Notes: generated by a model from the letters alone, not told the origin. A stretch of 64,000 bases of DNA from Hymenobacter sp. APR13 (GCF_000737515.1 NZ_CP006587.1:3219001-3283000); one strand, 5' to 3'; counted from the stretch's first letter, positions 1-8,327 are shown. Translations and numbers: made by a program.

Positions 1-308
1 TGGGTGCCGTAGAAGGTGTAGCCGATGAGGAGGCTGTTGTCTTCGGCACTGTAGTCATAGAGCCGGGTGCTGCCCAGAGTGGCCCCAGTGGCCTTGTCCA
101 CGATTCTGAAAGCGCCTTGGCTCTGGATGGCGCCTTCGAAGAAGTTCAGGAACACCGGCCGCTGCCATCGGTCTTTGTTGGGGTGCTGCTCCCACACCTT
201 GGGGTCGGCGGCAACGGCGTATAACTCGGCAAAATCAGCTTCCTGCAGCGGGACCAGCCGGAGGGAGTCGGTTTCCAGCGTGGGCTGCAGGGAAAAGGGG
301 GTCGTCAT
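1..308 (-). CDS. GNAT-family N-acetyltransferase (partial, C-terminus off the window)
   Basis: The reverse strand from an ATG at 308 reads without a stop to the left edge, giving 102 residues. It begins MTTPFSLQPTLETDSLRLVP and continues through LQEADFAELYAVAADPKVWEQ. This is the usual N-terminus of RimJ/RimL-type acetyltransferases (beta1, then the 'D..ELY..A.DP.vWe' helix). The later LGSTRLYDY and LIGYTF segments fit beta3 and beta4. The acetyl-CoA binding loop is not in view, so the substrate cannot be told. Such enzymes acetylate amines on small molecules or protein N-termini using acetyl-CoA. The family is fairly sure; the function is unknown. Confidence 0.8.
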   Translation of the reverse strand, partial: MTTPFSLQPTLETDSLRLVPLQEADFAELYAVAADPKVWEQHPNKDRWQRPVFLNFFEGAIQSQGAFRIVDKATGATLGSTRLYDYSAEDNSLLIGYTFYGT

Positions 309-394
309 GGGGCAATAGATAGGCTTGGGATGGTAGGCGAAGTGTCACGACCGGCCAGTTGTCGGCGGCCGAATACGGACGCTTCTTGAAACGA

Positions 395-424
395 AAAAGC
401 GCCGGCCCGTAGACCGGCGCTTTT
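395..424 (-). terminator. Intrinsic terminator downstream of the coiled-coil gene
   Basis: An 11-bp stem (395-405 with 414-424) made of AAAAGCGCCGG and its complement, with an 8-base loop. It is flanked by A and T runs and lies 31 bases past the stop of the leftward gene ending at 455. The A/T flanks could let it work on both strands. Confidence 0.75.
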
Positions 425-454
425 GAAAAACGCGTGGTAGCGGCTCGTGGCTGC

Positions 455-1402
455 CTATTTCAGCGTGAAGGTCGTCTTGCCGATCATCACGCCACCTTCG
501 TACAGCTCGATGGTGTGCAGGCCCACTTTGTAGGCGGCACCCTTGGCGTACAGGAACTGCACGGGCTGGCGGGTGTTGTCGTACACGAGGTCCTGCTTGG
601 CGGTATAGAAAGCTTCCGAGCCGTCGATCATGAACGTGCCGCCGCCGGTGCTCAGGTTGTAGAGCGCGGCGCCGTCGGGCTCAATCAGGCGCAGCATAAT
701 CTGCTTGGTTTCCTTCGGCGACACGTCGTTGCGGCCCAGGTTGAAGCTGATCTTGATTTTCTCGACGCGCTTGGCCTTGAACTCGTTGTCGTCGTCGTCT
801 TTCTCCTTGTTGCGCGAGTTCACTACGCCCACCCGGATGTTCTCGGCCTGCAGGCGCGAGGCCACGGCCACTTTCTCGGTCAGCTCCTGGTTGGTGCGGG
901 CGATGGTCGTGATGGTGTCGGTGAGCTTGTTCTGGCGCTCCTTCAGCGTGGTCGCCTCAGTGTAGAGGGCCTCGTTGTCGGCTTTCAGCTGGGCGATTTC
1001 GTCGTCCTTTTTGCGCAGCTGCGACTCCAGATTCTGGGCGCGGGCCTTGAAGCGGCGCTGCTCGGCCACCGAGAAGCTGCTCGACTTGAATGAGCGCAGC
1101 TTCAGCAGGTCGGCGTTGATAGAGGCGATTTTAGCTTCCAGCGAGTCGTTCGACAAGCCCATGCTCTGCACTTCCTGGCTTTGGCGCTCGAAATCAGCCT
1201 TCAGCTTCTCATACTCGGCGATTTGCGTTTTCAGCCGATCGTCCTTTTCTGCTACCTGCGTGGTGAGCTGCTCATTCTCCGCGCTTTTCTGCCGGTTCAT
1301 CCAGTACAATACGCCGTTGATGCCCAGCAAGACCAGAAACAGGGCGGCAATGAGCAGGATACGACTGTTGTTGCGGGGTTCAGGGCTTTGGGTTGGTTCC
1401 AT
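455..1402 (-). CDS. Single-pass membrane protein with long coiled coil
   Basis: 315 residues from the ATG at 1402. An open frame continues upstream but runs under the divergent methyltransferase gene, so the start MEPTQSPEPRNNSR is preferred because a transmembrane helix follows at once (about residues 15-32, ILLIAALFLVLLGINGVLYW). Residues 35-180 are heptad-rich, with many Lys/Glu/Gln, and predict a coiled coil. The C-terminal 120 residues look globular and beta-rich (KISFNLGRNDVSPKETKQ, GTFMIDGSEAF, ending GKTTFTLK). The layout is cytoplasmic N-tip, one helix, coiled-coil stalk and an exported globular head. Such proteins are common in Hymenobacter-like genomes but I know of no assigned function. 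A terminator follows it. A role in envelope organisation would be a guess. Confidence 0.8.
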   Translation of the reverse strand: MEPTQSPEPRNNSRILLIAALFLVLLGINGVLYWMNRQKSAENEQLTTQVAEKDDRLKTQIAEYEKLKADFERQSQEVQSMGLSNDSLEAKIASINADLLKLRSFKSSSFSVAEQRRFKARAQNLESQLRKKDDEIAQLKADNEALYTEATTLKERQNKLTDTITTIARTNQELTEKVAVASRLQAENIRVGVVNSRNKEKDDDDNEFKAKRVEKIKISFNLGRNDVSPKETKQIMLRLIEPDGAALYNLSTGGGTFMIDGSEAFYTAKQDLVYDNTRQPVQFLYAKGAAYKVGLHTIELYEGGVMIGKTTFTLK

Positions 1403-1516
1403 TGCGAGCGGGGTTAAATGAAGACCGGCTGGGCCGGTGCGTGCGTTACCTTTACGCACAAACAAACGAAAATTTAAAACAAAACCGGTTTTGCTGCCGG
1501 CCAGCAGTGACCCAAA

Positions 1517-2146
1517 ATGTACGGAACGCCTATGAAATCTGCCGTTTCCTTCGACGAAAACTACTGGCGCGGCCGCTACGCCACGGGGCGCACTGGCTGG
1601 GATGCCGGAGCCGTAACGCCGCCTTTGCGCGATTATTTCAATCAGCTGGGCCCCGATTATGCCCGCCGTATCCTCATTCCGGGGGCCGGCAACGCCTACG
1701 AGGCTGAGTACCTGCATGGTCTGGGCTTCTCGCAGGTGTTCGTGGCCGATCTGGCGCCGGAGCCGCTGGCGGCCCTGCAGCAGCGCGTGCCCGGGTTTCC
1801 GGCAGCTCACCTGCTGCAGCAGGATTTTTTTGAGTTGCCGGCCACCCCGCCCTACGACCTGATAGTGGAGCAAACTTTCTTCTGCGCCCTGGCCCCGCAC
1901 CTGCGCCCCGCATACGCCCGCCAGTGCGCCCATCTGCTGCAACCCGGCGGCACGCTGGCCGGCCTGCTCTTCGATACCGACTTCGGGCCCGCTACGGAGC
2001 CGCCCTTCGGGGGCACGCGCGAGGAATACCGCACGTATTTCGAGCCGTACTTTGATTTCGTTCACTTCGATACGGCCACCAACTCGCTGCGGCCCCGGCA
2101 GGGGCGGGAGCTGTTCATCAGTTTGCGGCGCAAGCTGGTGCTGTAG
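1517..2146 (+). CDS. TPMT-family SAM-dependent methyltransferase
   Basis: 209 residues. FDENYWRGRYATGRTGWDAG matches the 'yW..ry..g..gWd.g' opening of the thiopurine S-methyltransferase family. The SAM-binding glycine motif is ILIPGAGNAYEAEYL (about residues 52-66), followed by the acidic VFVADLAPEPL and by QQDFFEL and YDLIVEQTFFCAL. Family members methylate thiols or halides; the substrate here is unknown. Translation could start at the ATG at 1517 or at the in-frame ATG at 1532, which gives MKSAVSFDENYW and better matches relatives. A TACCTTTA box at 1447-1454 may be the -7 element. Family is confident; the exact start is uncertain. Confidence 0.87.
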   Translation: MYGTPMKSAVSFDENYWRGRYATGRTGWDAGAVTPPLRDYFNQLGPDYARRILIPGAGNAYEAEYLHGLGFSQVFVADLAPEPLAALQQRVPGFPAAHLLQQDFFELPATPPYDLIVEQTFFCALAPHLRPAYARQCAHLLQPGGTLAGLLFDTDFGPATEPPFGGTREEYRTYFEPYFDFVHFDTATNSLRPRQGRELFISLRRKLVL

Positions 2147-2284
2147 CATAGGCTTCAGCCTGTGCCGGCTAGGGCGCCGAAAGCACTTGGTTGGTGCAGT
2201 CGGTGCGCAACCGGGGCTTCCGTTACCTTTGCGGCTGTTTCACCTGCTTGTGCGCTGTTTGGCACAGGCTAAAGCCTACGCTAC
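2145..2284. repeat. Palindromic repeat family E, copy 1 (between methyltransferase and kdsA)
   Basis: The left arm at 2145-2169 (TAGCATAGGCTTCAGCCTGT...) and the right arm at 2258-2284 (...CAGGCTAAAGCCTACGCTACA) are imperfect inverted copies. The unit reappears at 6726-6837 beside lepB. The right arm ends exactly where the kdsA ATG begins. Confidence 0.75.
2224..2231 (+). promoter_or_regulatory. Candidate -7 box (TACCTTTG) for kdsA
   Basis: Exact match to the Bacteroidota -7 consensus TAnnTTTG, 53 bases before the kdsA start, between the two arms of repeat E. No convincing -33 TTTG lies at the expected distance. Confidence 0.45.
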
Positions 2285-3109
2285 ATGATCAACCAACTCG
2301 CCAACGCGCTGCCCCACTTCCGCAACACCAACTCCGGCCAGTTTTTCCTGATGGCGGGCCCTTGCGTAATCGAAGGCGAAGACATGGCCCTGCGCATCGC
2401 CGAGAAGGTGAAGCACCTGACCGACAAGCTGCAGATTCCCTACATCTTCAAGGGCTCGTACCGCAAAGCCAACCGCAGCCGCCTCGACTCGTTCACCGGT
2501 ATCGGCGACGAAACGGCACTGCGCATTCTGCAGAAGGTGGGCCGCGAAATCGGGGTGCCCACCGTGACGGACATTCACGAGTCGGACGAGGCGGCGCTGG
2601 CGGCCGAGTACGTAGACGTGCTGCAAATTCCGGCCTTCCTGTGCCGCCAGACCGATTTGCTGATTGCGGCCGCCAAAACCGGCAAAGTGGTAAACGTGAA
2701 AAAAGGCCAGTTCCTGAACGGCGAAGCCATGCAGTTTGCCGTGGACAAAGTGCGCCAGTCCGGCAACGAAAACGTCATCCTCACGGACCGCGGCAACTCG
2801 TTCGGCTACTCCGACTTGGTGGTGGACTTCCGCAACCTGCCCGCCATGCAGGCGTTTGGCGTGCCCGTGGTGATGGACGTGACCCACTCGTTGCAGCGCC
2901 CCAATCAGAGCAGCGGCGTCACGGGCGGCCAGCCGGCCCTCATCGAAACCATTGCCAAAGCCGCCATTGCCGTCGGCGCCGACGGCCTGTTCATCGAAAC
3001 CCACCCCACGCCCGCCACGGCCAAATCCGACGGCGCCAACATGCTGGCCCTCGACCAGCTGGAAGACCTGCTTGTCAAGCTGACCCGCGTGCGGGAAGCC
3101 ATTCGGTAG
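2285..3109 (+). CDS. kdsA: 3-deoxy-8-phosphooctulonate synthase (KDO-8-P synthase)
   Basis: 274 residues, about the length of E. coli KdsA (284). It condenses phosphoenolpyruvate with arabinose-5-phosphate to make KDO-8-phosphate for the lipid A core, in the cytoplasm. Recognisable DAHP/KDO-synthase motifs are GPCVIEGEDMALRIAEKVK near residue 25, FKGSYRKANRSRLDSFTG near residue 55 (PEP phosphate binding), LTDRGNSFGYSDLVVDFRN near residue 165, and DVTHSLQRPNQ near residue 200. The family also holds DAHP synthases, but KxNRSS-like and DVTHSxQ motifs at this length point to KdsA. The ATG forms the last bases of a palindromic repeat arm. No other KDO gene is adjacent. Confidence 0.96.
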   Translation: MINQLANALPHFRNTNSGQFFLMAGPCVIEGEDMALRIAEKVKHLTDKLQIPYIFKGSYRKANRSRLDSFTGIGDETALRILQKVGREIGVPTVTDIHESDEAALAAEYVDVLQIPAFLCRQTDLLIAAAKTGKVVNVKKGQFLNGEAMQFAVDKVRQSGNENVILTDRGNSFGYSDLVVDFRNLPAMQAFGVPVVMDVTHSLQRPNQSSGVTGGQPALIETIAKAAIAVGADGLFIETHPTPATAKSDGANMLALDQLEDLLVKLTRVREAIR

Positions 3110-3210
3110 GTCCGTTTTTCGGGGTTGGGTTTTCGTTTTTGGGGTTCTGGATTGCCTTGAAAACGGCTCATAGAAAACGAACTACGAAAACCGAATCCCG
3201 GAAAACGAAC

Positions 3211-4041
3211 TCAAGCCCCCAGCCGGCGGGTGCGTTCCAGCAGCTTGTCCAGGGCGTTGTTAAAGCGCAGGCGGAAGTGCTGGCGGGGCTGGTTGCGGCG
3301 GAAGAACACGAGGCCGATAAAGAACAGGTCGATGGTCAGGCGCACTTCGGGGTGCTTGCGGATAACGTTCCAGGCGCGCTCCATGTCCCGCGACCAGTGG
3401 ATATCGTCGAGCACGAACACGCTCCGCTCGGTGCGGTGGGGCAGGCACTGCTCGAAGTAGCGCAGCGTGGGCTCGTAGCGGTGGTTGCCATCGAAGAAGG
3501 CGAAATCCAGCGGGGCCGGCAGCGCCGCCAGGGCAGGGGCGAGGGTGTCGTCGAGGTTGCCTTCCACCAGCTCGATGTTGCGCAGATCCAGCTGGGCGAA
3601 GGTTTCGCGGGCCACGGTGGCCGTGGCCGGGCAGCCCTCAAACGTGAGCACGCGGCTGCGCGAGTCGGCCGCGGCCAGGTAGGCGGTGGTGAGGCCCAGC
3701 GAGGTGCCCAGCTCCAGAATGGTGCGCGGCTGGAAGTGGTTGACCAGCCGGAACAGCAGCTGCGCCAGTGGGCGCGGCTTGGCGGCCGTGCGGGCAATGT
3801 CCTGCAGGCGGCGCTGCCGGCCCGCGCCGGTGTGGGAGCCCGCCCCAAAGTCGCGCACCTGAATGGTCTGGGGGCTGCGCTGCAGCTGCTGGCGCCGCTG
3901 TTCAATGGCCTCAAACGCCGCAAACTGCCCGCTGTGGTTGATAACGTAAGCGTAGAGCCCGAACACGAAGGGCGAGTGCAGGCCGTGGGTGTTGCCGGAG
4001 CGCGCGAGAAACCGAAGGTAGCTGAGAGCCTGAAAGACCAA
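3211..4041 (-). CDS. Class I SAM-dependent O-methyltransferase-like protein
   Basis: 276 residues. The start is apparently TTG at 4041, since the frame has no ATG before RFLARSGNTHGLHSPFVFGL, which is the conserved opening of this Bacteroidota family. SAM motif I is ILELGTSLGLTTAYLA (about residues 110-125). Then come VLTFEGCP (motif post-I), FAFFDGNHRYEPTLRYFE (about 180-197) and VFVLDDIHWSRDMERAW, which resembles the metal/acceptor region of catechol-type O-methyltransferases. The acceptor is unknown. Upstream lies palindromic repeat B, so the repeat borders the 5' end of this gene. Confidence 0.85.
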   Translation of the reverse strand: MVFQALSYLRFLARSGNTHGLHSPFVFGLYAYVINHSGQFAAFEAIEQRRQQLQRSPQTIQVRDFGAGSHTGAGRQRRLQDIARTAAKPRPLAQLLFRLVNHFQPRTILELGTSLGLTTAYLAAADSRSRVLTFEGCPATATVARETFAQLDLRNIELVEGNLDDTLAPALAALPAPLDFAFFDGNHRYEPTLRYFEQCLPHRTERSVFVLDDIHWSRDMERAWNVIRKHPEVRLTIDLFFIGLVFFRRNQPRQHFRLRFNNALDKLLERTRRLGA

Positions 4042-4070
4042 AACAGAGTGTAGTTGATACCAAAGGCAAA

Positions 4071-4164
4071 GAACGTCATTCCGAACGGAGTGAGGAATCT
4101 GGCAGGCTGGGTAAATGATTCTACCAGACCAGCGAGAGTCCTCACTCCGTTCGGAATGACGTTC
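4071..4164. repeat. Palindromic repeat family B
   Basis: A near-perfect inverted repeat: GAACGTCATTCCGAACGGAG (continuing TGAGGA) at 4071-4096 is repeated as its exact complement at 4139-4164, with about 42 bases between. It lies between the divergently read methyltransferase (3' side on minus strand is left) and the 3' end of apaG. Similar 'GTCATTC.GA.CG.AG' elements occur in many Bacteroidota genomes (established knowledge). Confidence 0.85.
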
Positions 4165-4185
4165 TGCTTATTCAATCAGCAAGCG

Positions 4186-4572
4186 CTAGTTCAGGCGGTA
4201 CGGCACCACAAGCGTGAATTCGGGGATTTCCACCTCGAAGGTGCTGCCGTCGGCCAGCCGCTCCATGTCGTAGGTGCCGCGCATCTTGCCCAGCCCCGAC
4301 TTGAGGTTGCAGCCCGATACGTACTGGTGGGCCTCGCCGGGCTCCAGCACGGGCTGCTGGCCTACCACGCCGTCGCCCTCCACTTCGCGCACCACGCCGT
4401 TGGCGTCGTAGATATACCAGTGGCGGCGCAGCAGCTTCACGGTGTACTCACTGTTGTTGCGAATATCAATCTTGTAGGCAAACACGTAATGCTCCTGGCT
4501 GGGGCTGGAGTAGTCGGGCAGGTAATTGGTCGTGACGCTCACGGTGACGCCCTGCGTAGTGGTCGTATTCAT
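4186..4572 (-). CDS. apaG: ApaG (Co2+/Mg2+ efflux-associated, fibronectin-III fold)
   Basis: 128 residues, close to E. coli ApaG (125). It carries the family signatures YVFAYKIDIRNNSEYTVKLL, RRHWYIYDANG, VVREVEGDGVVGQQPVLEPG and FEYVSGC-like HQYVSGCNLKSGLGKMRGTY. ApaG is a small beta-sandwich protein found across bacteria and also as a domain in some F-box proteins. Its biochemical role is unsettled, with genetic links to Co2+ resistance and Ap4A. It is a single gene here, separated from ung by 111 bases and divergent from it. Confidence 0.95.
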   Translation of the reverse strand: MNTTTTQGVTVSVTTNYLPDYSSPSQEHYVFAYKIDIRNNSEYTVKLLRRHWYIYDANGVVREVEGDGVVGQQPVLEPGEAHQYVSGCNLKSGLGKMRGTYDMERLADGSTFEVEIPEFTLVVPYRLN

Positions 4573-4683
4573 GGCTGCTGTGCGGGTGTGGGTGAGACTA
4601 ACAGACGAGGACAGAAATTGGTTTATTTACGCAGCCGGCCACCAGGATGGCGTACTTACCCCGCAAAATAATTTTTCCAGAGG

Positions 4684-5349
4684 ATGAATGTAAAGATAGA
4701 AGAGAGCTGGCGCAAAGTATTACAGCCCGAATTTGAGAAACCGTACTTTCCGCATCTTATTGCCTTTGTGCGAGGCGAGTACGCCACGGCCACCGTGTAT
4801 CCGCCCGGCCCGCAGATCTTCCACGCCTTCGATGCCTGCCCGCTGCCGCAGGTGAAGGTGGTGATTCTGGGCCAGGATCCCTACCACGGCAAGGGCCAGG
4901 CCCACGGCCTCAGCTTCTCGGTGGCCGACGGCATCCGGACGCCGCCCTCGCTGCAGAATATTTTCAAGGAGCTGCAGGCCGACATTCCGGAAACGCCCTC
5001 GGCGCCCAACGGCAACCTCGACCGCTGGGCCGAGCAGGGCGTGCTGCTGCTCAACGCCACCCTCACGGTGCGTGCCGGCGAGCCTGCCAGCCACCAGAAG
5101 CGCGGCTGGGAGCAGTTCACCGATGCTGTTATTCAGAAGGTATCCGAGGAAAAAGAGCACGTGGTGTTCATTCTGTGGGGCGCCTACGCCCAGAAGAAGG
5201 CCGAGCTGATCGACGCCCGCAAGCACCTCATCCTCAAATCGGCCCACCCCTCGCCCTATGCCGCCGACCGCGGCTTTTTCGGCTCCCGCCCCTTCAGCAA
5301 AACCAACGCCTACCTCCAGCAGCACGGCCTGGAGCCGATAGTCTGGTAA
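4684..5349 (+). CDS. ung: Uracil-DNA glycosylase
   Basis: 221 residues. It removes uracil from DNA to start base-excision repair. Motif A is [18 protein letters not shown] (about residues 62-79), which holds the catalytic Asp and the uracil-binding Tyr. The DNA-intercalation/His motif is [20 protein letters not shown] near residue 185. [20 protein letters not shown] and [11 protein letters not shown] are also family-1 UDG hallmarks. Length and motifs are complete. It converges with lepB, and palindromic repeat A1 fills the gap. Confidence 0.97.
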   Translation: MNVKIEESWRKVLQPEFEKPYFPHLIAFVRGEYATATVYPPGPQIFHAFDACPLPQVKVVILGQDPYHGKGQAHGLSFSVADGIRTPPSLQNIFKELQADIPETPSAPNGNLDRWAEQGVLLLNATLTVRAGEPASHQKRGWEQFTDAVIQKVSEEKEHVVFILWGAYAQKKAELIDARKHLILKSAHPSPYAADRGFFGSRPFSKTNAYLQQHGLEPIVW

Positions 5350-5354
5350 ACTGC

Positions 5355-5523
5355 TGTCATTGCGAGGAGGCACGACGAAGCAATCCTTCCTCTCCAAGCT
5401 CCAAGCAACTATAAGCAGAAAGCCCTCCGGCAATAGTGTAGCACACTAACGCCGGAGGGCTTTGCTGTAAGGAAAGTGTCGCGCTTAGAGAGGAAGGACT
5501 GCTTCGCTCTGCTCGCAATGACA
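5355..5523. repeat. Palindromic repeat family A, copy 1, with internal terminator hairpin
   Basis: The outer arms are TGTCATTGCGAGGAGGCACG... and its near-complement ...GCTCGCAATGACA at 5523. The AGGAAGGA/TCCTTCCT inner arms also pair. The core (about 5418-5465) is an AAAGCCCTCCGGC / GCCGGAGGGCTTT hairpin that resembles an intrinsic terminator. It fills the gap between convergent ung and lepB and ends 2 bases from the lepB stop. Confidence 0.88.
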
Positions 5524-5524
5524 G

Positions 5525-6709
5525 TTAATCGACGGTGCTGAACAGGCGGTTCCAGCGGATTTTGTGCAGGAAGTCGGCGTAGGGGTCCACCGACATCCAG
5601 ATCAGCACGGCCTTGCCCACGATGTGGTCGGCGGGCACGAAGCCCCAGTAGCGCGAGTCCAGCGAGTCGTGGCGGTTGTCGCCCATCATGAAGTAGTAGT
5701 CCTGCTTGAAGGTGTAGCTCTTCAGCGGCTGGCCGTTCTGCAGCAGCACGCCGTTGGCCATCGTTACGCCCTCGTTGTGCTCGTAGCGCATGATGATCTT
5801 CTGGTACATGGGCGTGTTCTGGGGCGTCAGCTGCACGGTCTGGCCGGCTTTGGGCAGCTGCAGCGGTCCGTAGTTGTCCTTGTTCCAGAGGTTGAGGGGC
5901 TGGGGCGTGCTCTGCGGATAGTCGGGGTTGTTCGGGAACACGTCGGCTTCGGGCTGGCCGGCTTCGGCCTTGTCCTGCACCACGGCCTTCACGTAGGGCT
6001 GCTTGCGGAAGAAGTCGGCGGTGGCAGGCGTGGCGTCAATCATGAACATCGGCTCCTGCGTGCCGAAAATCGGCTCCGGCTTGCCATCGGGCCGGTTGAA
6101 ATTGGTCACGTGCTGGTCCTGGAAGGCCTTGTACAGGTCGTCGTTGGGCTGAGGCACCTGCAGGAAGTAGCGGTTCTGGCTTTGCGGCGGGTTGGTCATC
6201 GGCTTGCCGTTGATGAACACCTGCGTATCCTTGATTTCGAGCACGTCGCCGGCCACGGCCACGCACCGCTTGATGTAGTTGGTGCGCAGGTCGGCGGGGT
6301 GCTGGCTCTCGAAGGGCACGTTGAACACCACCACGTCGCCGCGTTTCACTTCCGAGAAGCCCGGCAGGCGGTAGCTGGGCAGCTGAATGGCATCGGAGTA
6401 GCTCTTGATGCCGGAGCCCCACAGCGTCTGGTGCGTGAGCGGAATCTGCAGCGGCGTCTGGGGCGTGCGGGCCCCGTAGTGCAGCTTGCTCACAAACAGG
6501 TAGTCGCCCACCAGCAGCGAGTCCTCCATGGAGGGCGTCGGGATGGTGTAGGCCTCAAACGTGGCCCAGCGGATAAGCGTGGCGGCTACCACCGCAAACA
6601 GAATGGCGTCGCCCCACTCCCGGAAGAAGCCTTTTTTGCGGGCATTAACGGGTTTGCTGGAAGCGGAAGCCGCCTTCATGCGTTCTTCCCAGGACTGTTG
6701 TACGGCCAT
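5525..6709 (-). CDS. lepB: Signal peptidase I
   Basis: 394 residues from the ATG at 6709 (MAVQQSWEERMK). A further in-frame ATG at 6736 lies inside repeat E2 and is less likely. The protein has one transmembrane helix near residue 40 (EWGDAILFAVVAATLIRWAT). The nucleophile serine is in YTIPTPSMEDSLLVGDYLFV and the general-base lysine in TNYIKRCVAVAGDVLEI. The C-terminal MMGDNRHDSLDSRYWGFVP box is also present. It cleaves signal peptides from exported proteins at the periplasmic face. A long insertion between the Lys box and the GDN box makes it larger than E. coli-type cores, as is usual in Bacteroidota. It follows dapB by 131 bases in the same direction. Confidence 0.95.
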   Translation of the reverse strand: MAVQQSWEERMKAASASSKPVNARKKGFFREWGDAILFAVVAATLIRWATFEAYTIPTPSMEDSLLVGDYLFVSKLHYGARTPQTPLQIPLTHQTLWGSGIKSYSDAIQLPSYRLPGFSEVKRGDVVVFNVPFESQHPADLRTNYIKRCVAVAGDVLEIKDTQVFINGKPMTNPPQSQNRYFLQVPQPNDDLYKAFQDQHVTNFNRPDGKPEPIFGTQEPMFMIDATPATADFFRKQPYVKAVVQDKAEAGQPEADVFPNNPDYPQSTPQPLNLWNKDNYGPLQLPKAGQTVQLTPQNTPMYQKIIMRYEHNEGVTMANGVLLQNGQPLKSYTFKQDYYFMMGDNRHDSLDSRYWGFVPADHIVGKAVLIWMSVDPYADFLHKIRWNRLFSTVD

Positions 6710-6725
6710 GATCGTGAAGCGAGAA

Positions 6726-6837
6726 ATGTAGCACAAGCTGCAGCTTGTGCCGGAAAGATAAAGATAAGGACTATTGAGGGTTCCGGCAGGACTGCCCGGA
6801 AGGAGAACGACGGCACAAGCTAAAGCTTATGCTACAT
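6726..6837. repeat. Palindromic repeat family E, copy 2 (between dapB and lepB)
   Basis: The left arm ATGTAGCACAAGCTGCAGCT at 6726-6753 pairs with the right arm CGGCACAAGCTAAAGCTTAT... at 6811-6837. It shares its ends (TGTAGC...GCTACA) and its 'caagct.aagctt' core style with the copy before kdsA. It sits in the lepB leader. Confidence 0.7.
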
Positions 6838-6840
6838 TTT

Positions 6841-7560
6841 CTACAGCCCCAGCAGATCCTTCATCCCGAACACGCCCTGGTGGCCCGGCAGCCACTCGGC
6901 CGCCAGCAACGCGCCGTCCACGAACCCGTCGCGGGTGTGGGCTTCGTGCTTGAGCTCCAGCGTATCGGCTTCGGAAGAGTACGTAACGATGTGGGTGCCT
7001 ACCACCGCGCCGGTCCGCTCGCTGAGCACGGCCAGCTCCTCGGGCTGCTGGGCGGGCTCGTTGCGCCAGATGGTTTTGCTGGGGAAGTGGCGCAGAATGG
7101 CTTCAGCGGCCGTCAGGGCCGTGCCGCTGGGCTGGTCCACCTTCTGGGTGTGGTGGATTTCGCGCACCTGCACATCATAGCCGCCAAACTGGTGCATTTT
7201 GGTGGCGATGTACTCGTTGAAGTGGAAGAACAGGTTCACGCCCACGCTGTAGTTGGAGGCGTAGAACAGCGAGCCGTCGGTTTGCTGGCACAGCTCCACG
7301 GCCTCCTGGAAGTGGTGCAGCCAGCCCGTAGAGCCGCACACTACGGGAATACGCTGGCGCAGGCAGGCCTGCACGTTGGCAAAGGCCGCGTCGGGGTGCG
7401 TAAACTCGATGGCCGCATCAACGGTGGCCGGGGTGAAGTCGGAAATGCTCAGCTTGGGGTTGGAGGGGTCGATGATGCCCACCACCTCGTGGCCACAGGC
7501 TACGGCGCGGGCCTCAATAGCGCGGCCCATTTTGCCGTAGCCGATCAGCAGAAGTCTCAT
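6841..7560 (-). CDS. dapB: 4-hydroxy-tetrahydrodipicolinate reductase
   Basis: 239 residues, shorter than E. coli DapB (273) but normal for Bacteroidota. It reduces HTPA with NAD(P)H in the lysine/diaminopimelate pathway. The N-terminal nucleotide loop is LLIGYGKMGRAIEA. The catalytic and substrate-binding motif EIHHTQKVDQPSGTAL (about residues 128-143) carries the HH pair, the Lys and the PSGT loop. It stands in the parA-parB-DUF5683-dapB-lepB order, which recurs in this phylum. The gap of 107 bases after the DUF5683 gene suggests its own promoter or a long operon. Confidence 0.95.
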   Translation of the reverse strand: MRLLLIGYGKMGRAIEARAVACGHEVVGIIDPSNPKLSISDFTPATVDAAIEFTHPDAAFANVQACLRQRIPVVCGSTGWLHHFQEAVELCQQTDGSLFYASNYSVGVNLFFHFNEYIATKMHQFGGYDVQVREIHHTQKVDQPSGTALTAAEAILRHFPSKTIWRNEPAQQPEELAVLSERTGAVVGTHIVTYSSEADTLELKHEAHTRDGFVDGALLAAEWLPGHQGVFGMKDLLGL

Positions 7561-7667
7561 GTTGAATGGTTGAATGGCTTACTGGGTGGATGATTTACTG
7601 GATAGGTGAGAGGGTGAGCACAGCGGCCCCCACAATCAGCCAGTCAGTGATCCAGCCGTTTGGCCAT

Positions 7668-8327
7668 TTATTTAAAGGTTAAAGTCAGGCTGACGCCGGG
7701 GGCGGCGGCCAGCGTAGGCATCCGCAGCACGGAGGGCTCCCACTGCACACTCAGGTCGTCGCTGATGTCAAAGTCGCGCAGGTGGGCTTCCACTACGGCG
7801 TCGAGAATCTGCACGGCGTGGGCCAGCGCAATGTAAGCCAAGAAGGTGTCGCGCTGGGTGCGAAATCGGTTCAGATTACGCTTCACCTCATCAGAAGAGC
7901 GGAGTTTGCTGGAATTAGGACCGGTGTCCACGGTGTTAGGGTCGCCGTCGGTGCGGGCGTTGAAGCCGTCGGCAAACTCAGTGTAAAGCTGTTGATAGCG
8001 GATTTCACCGTACACGGTGCCCCCCACGGCCCCTACGGCCAGCGGCACCTTCCACCAGCGCCCGTTGTACAGCTGGCCCGCCCCCGGCAGCAGCGCCGAC
8101 AGCAGCCCGGCCTTGGTGGGCTTGGTCATCTTCAGCCCAAACAGCCGCGCCGTCCGCCGCACCGAATCCGGTACCACGATGGTGGTAACCTGCGCCGAAT
8201 CCGACCCAGCCGTGACGGCCGTCGGGGCCACATCGGTGCCGGAGGTTTGGGCATGCGCCTCAGAGGCCAGCAGCGGCAGAAGGAGCGCAGCAGCGGCCAG
8301 GGCCAGAGTACGAAAACGCGAGGTCAT
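7668..8327 (-). CDS. DUF5683 domain-containing exported protein
   Basis: 219 residues from the ATG at 8327. Residues 1-26 are a signal peptide (MTSRFRTLALAAAALLLPLL, then ASEAHA). A low-complexity linker precedes the conserved DUF5683 core, KAGLLSALLPGAGQLYNGRW, whose LPGxGQxYN motif is typical, followed by a hydrophobic segment (VPLAVGAVGGTVYGEI). A second conserved part is RDTFLAYIALAHAVQILDAVVEAHLRDFD. The start lies only 10 bases after the parB stop, so the two are almost certainly co-transcribed. Function is unknown; the phylum-wide linkage to parB and dapB suggests an envelope role. Confidence 0.88.
   Translation of the reverse strand: MTSRFRTLALAAAALLLPLLASEAHAQTSGTDVAPTAVTAGSDSAQVTTIVVPDSVRRTARLFGLKMTKPTKAGLLSALLPGAGQLYNGRWWKVPLAVGAVGGTVYGEIRYQQLYTEFADGFNARTDGDPNTVDTGPNSSKLRSSDEVKRNLNRFRTQRDTFLAYIALAHAVQILDAVVEAHLRDFDISDDLSVQWEPSVLRMPTLAAAPGVSLTLTFK

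Noticed and set aside
24..308. Rightward 83-codon frame at 67-318
   Set aside because: It is antisense to the GNAT gene, which has clear family motifs on the other strand.
2191..4053. A 620-codon plus-strand frame across kdsA and the opposite methyltransferase
   Set aside because: Overlaps two recognised genes, and its sequence is Arg/Gln/Pro-rich without a domain.
4071..4164. Repeat B as insertion-sequence ends
   Set aside because: Only about 42 bases separate the arms, with no transposase and no target duplication visible.
6710..6736. N-terminal extension of lepB from an ATG at 6736
   Set aside because: The added residues come from repeat E2, and the ATG at 6709 fits the family start.
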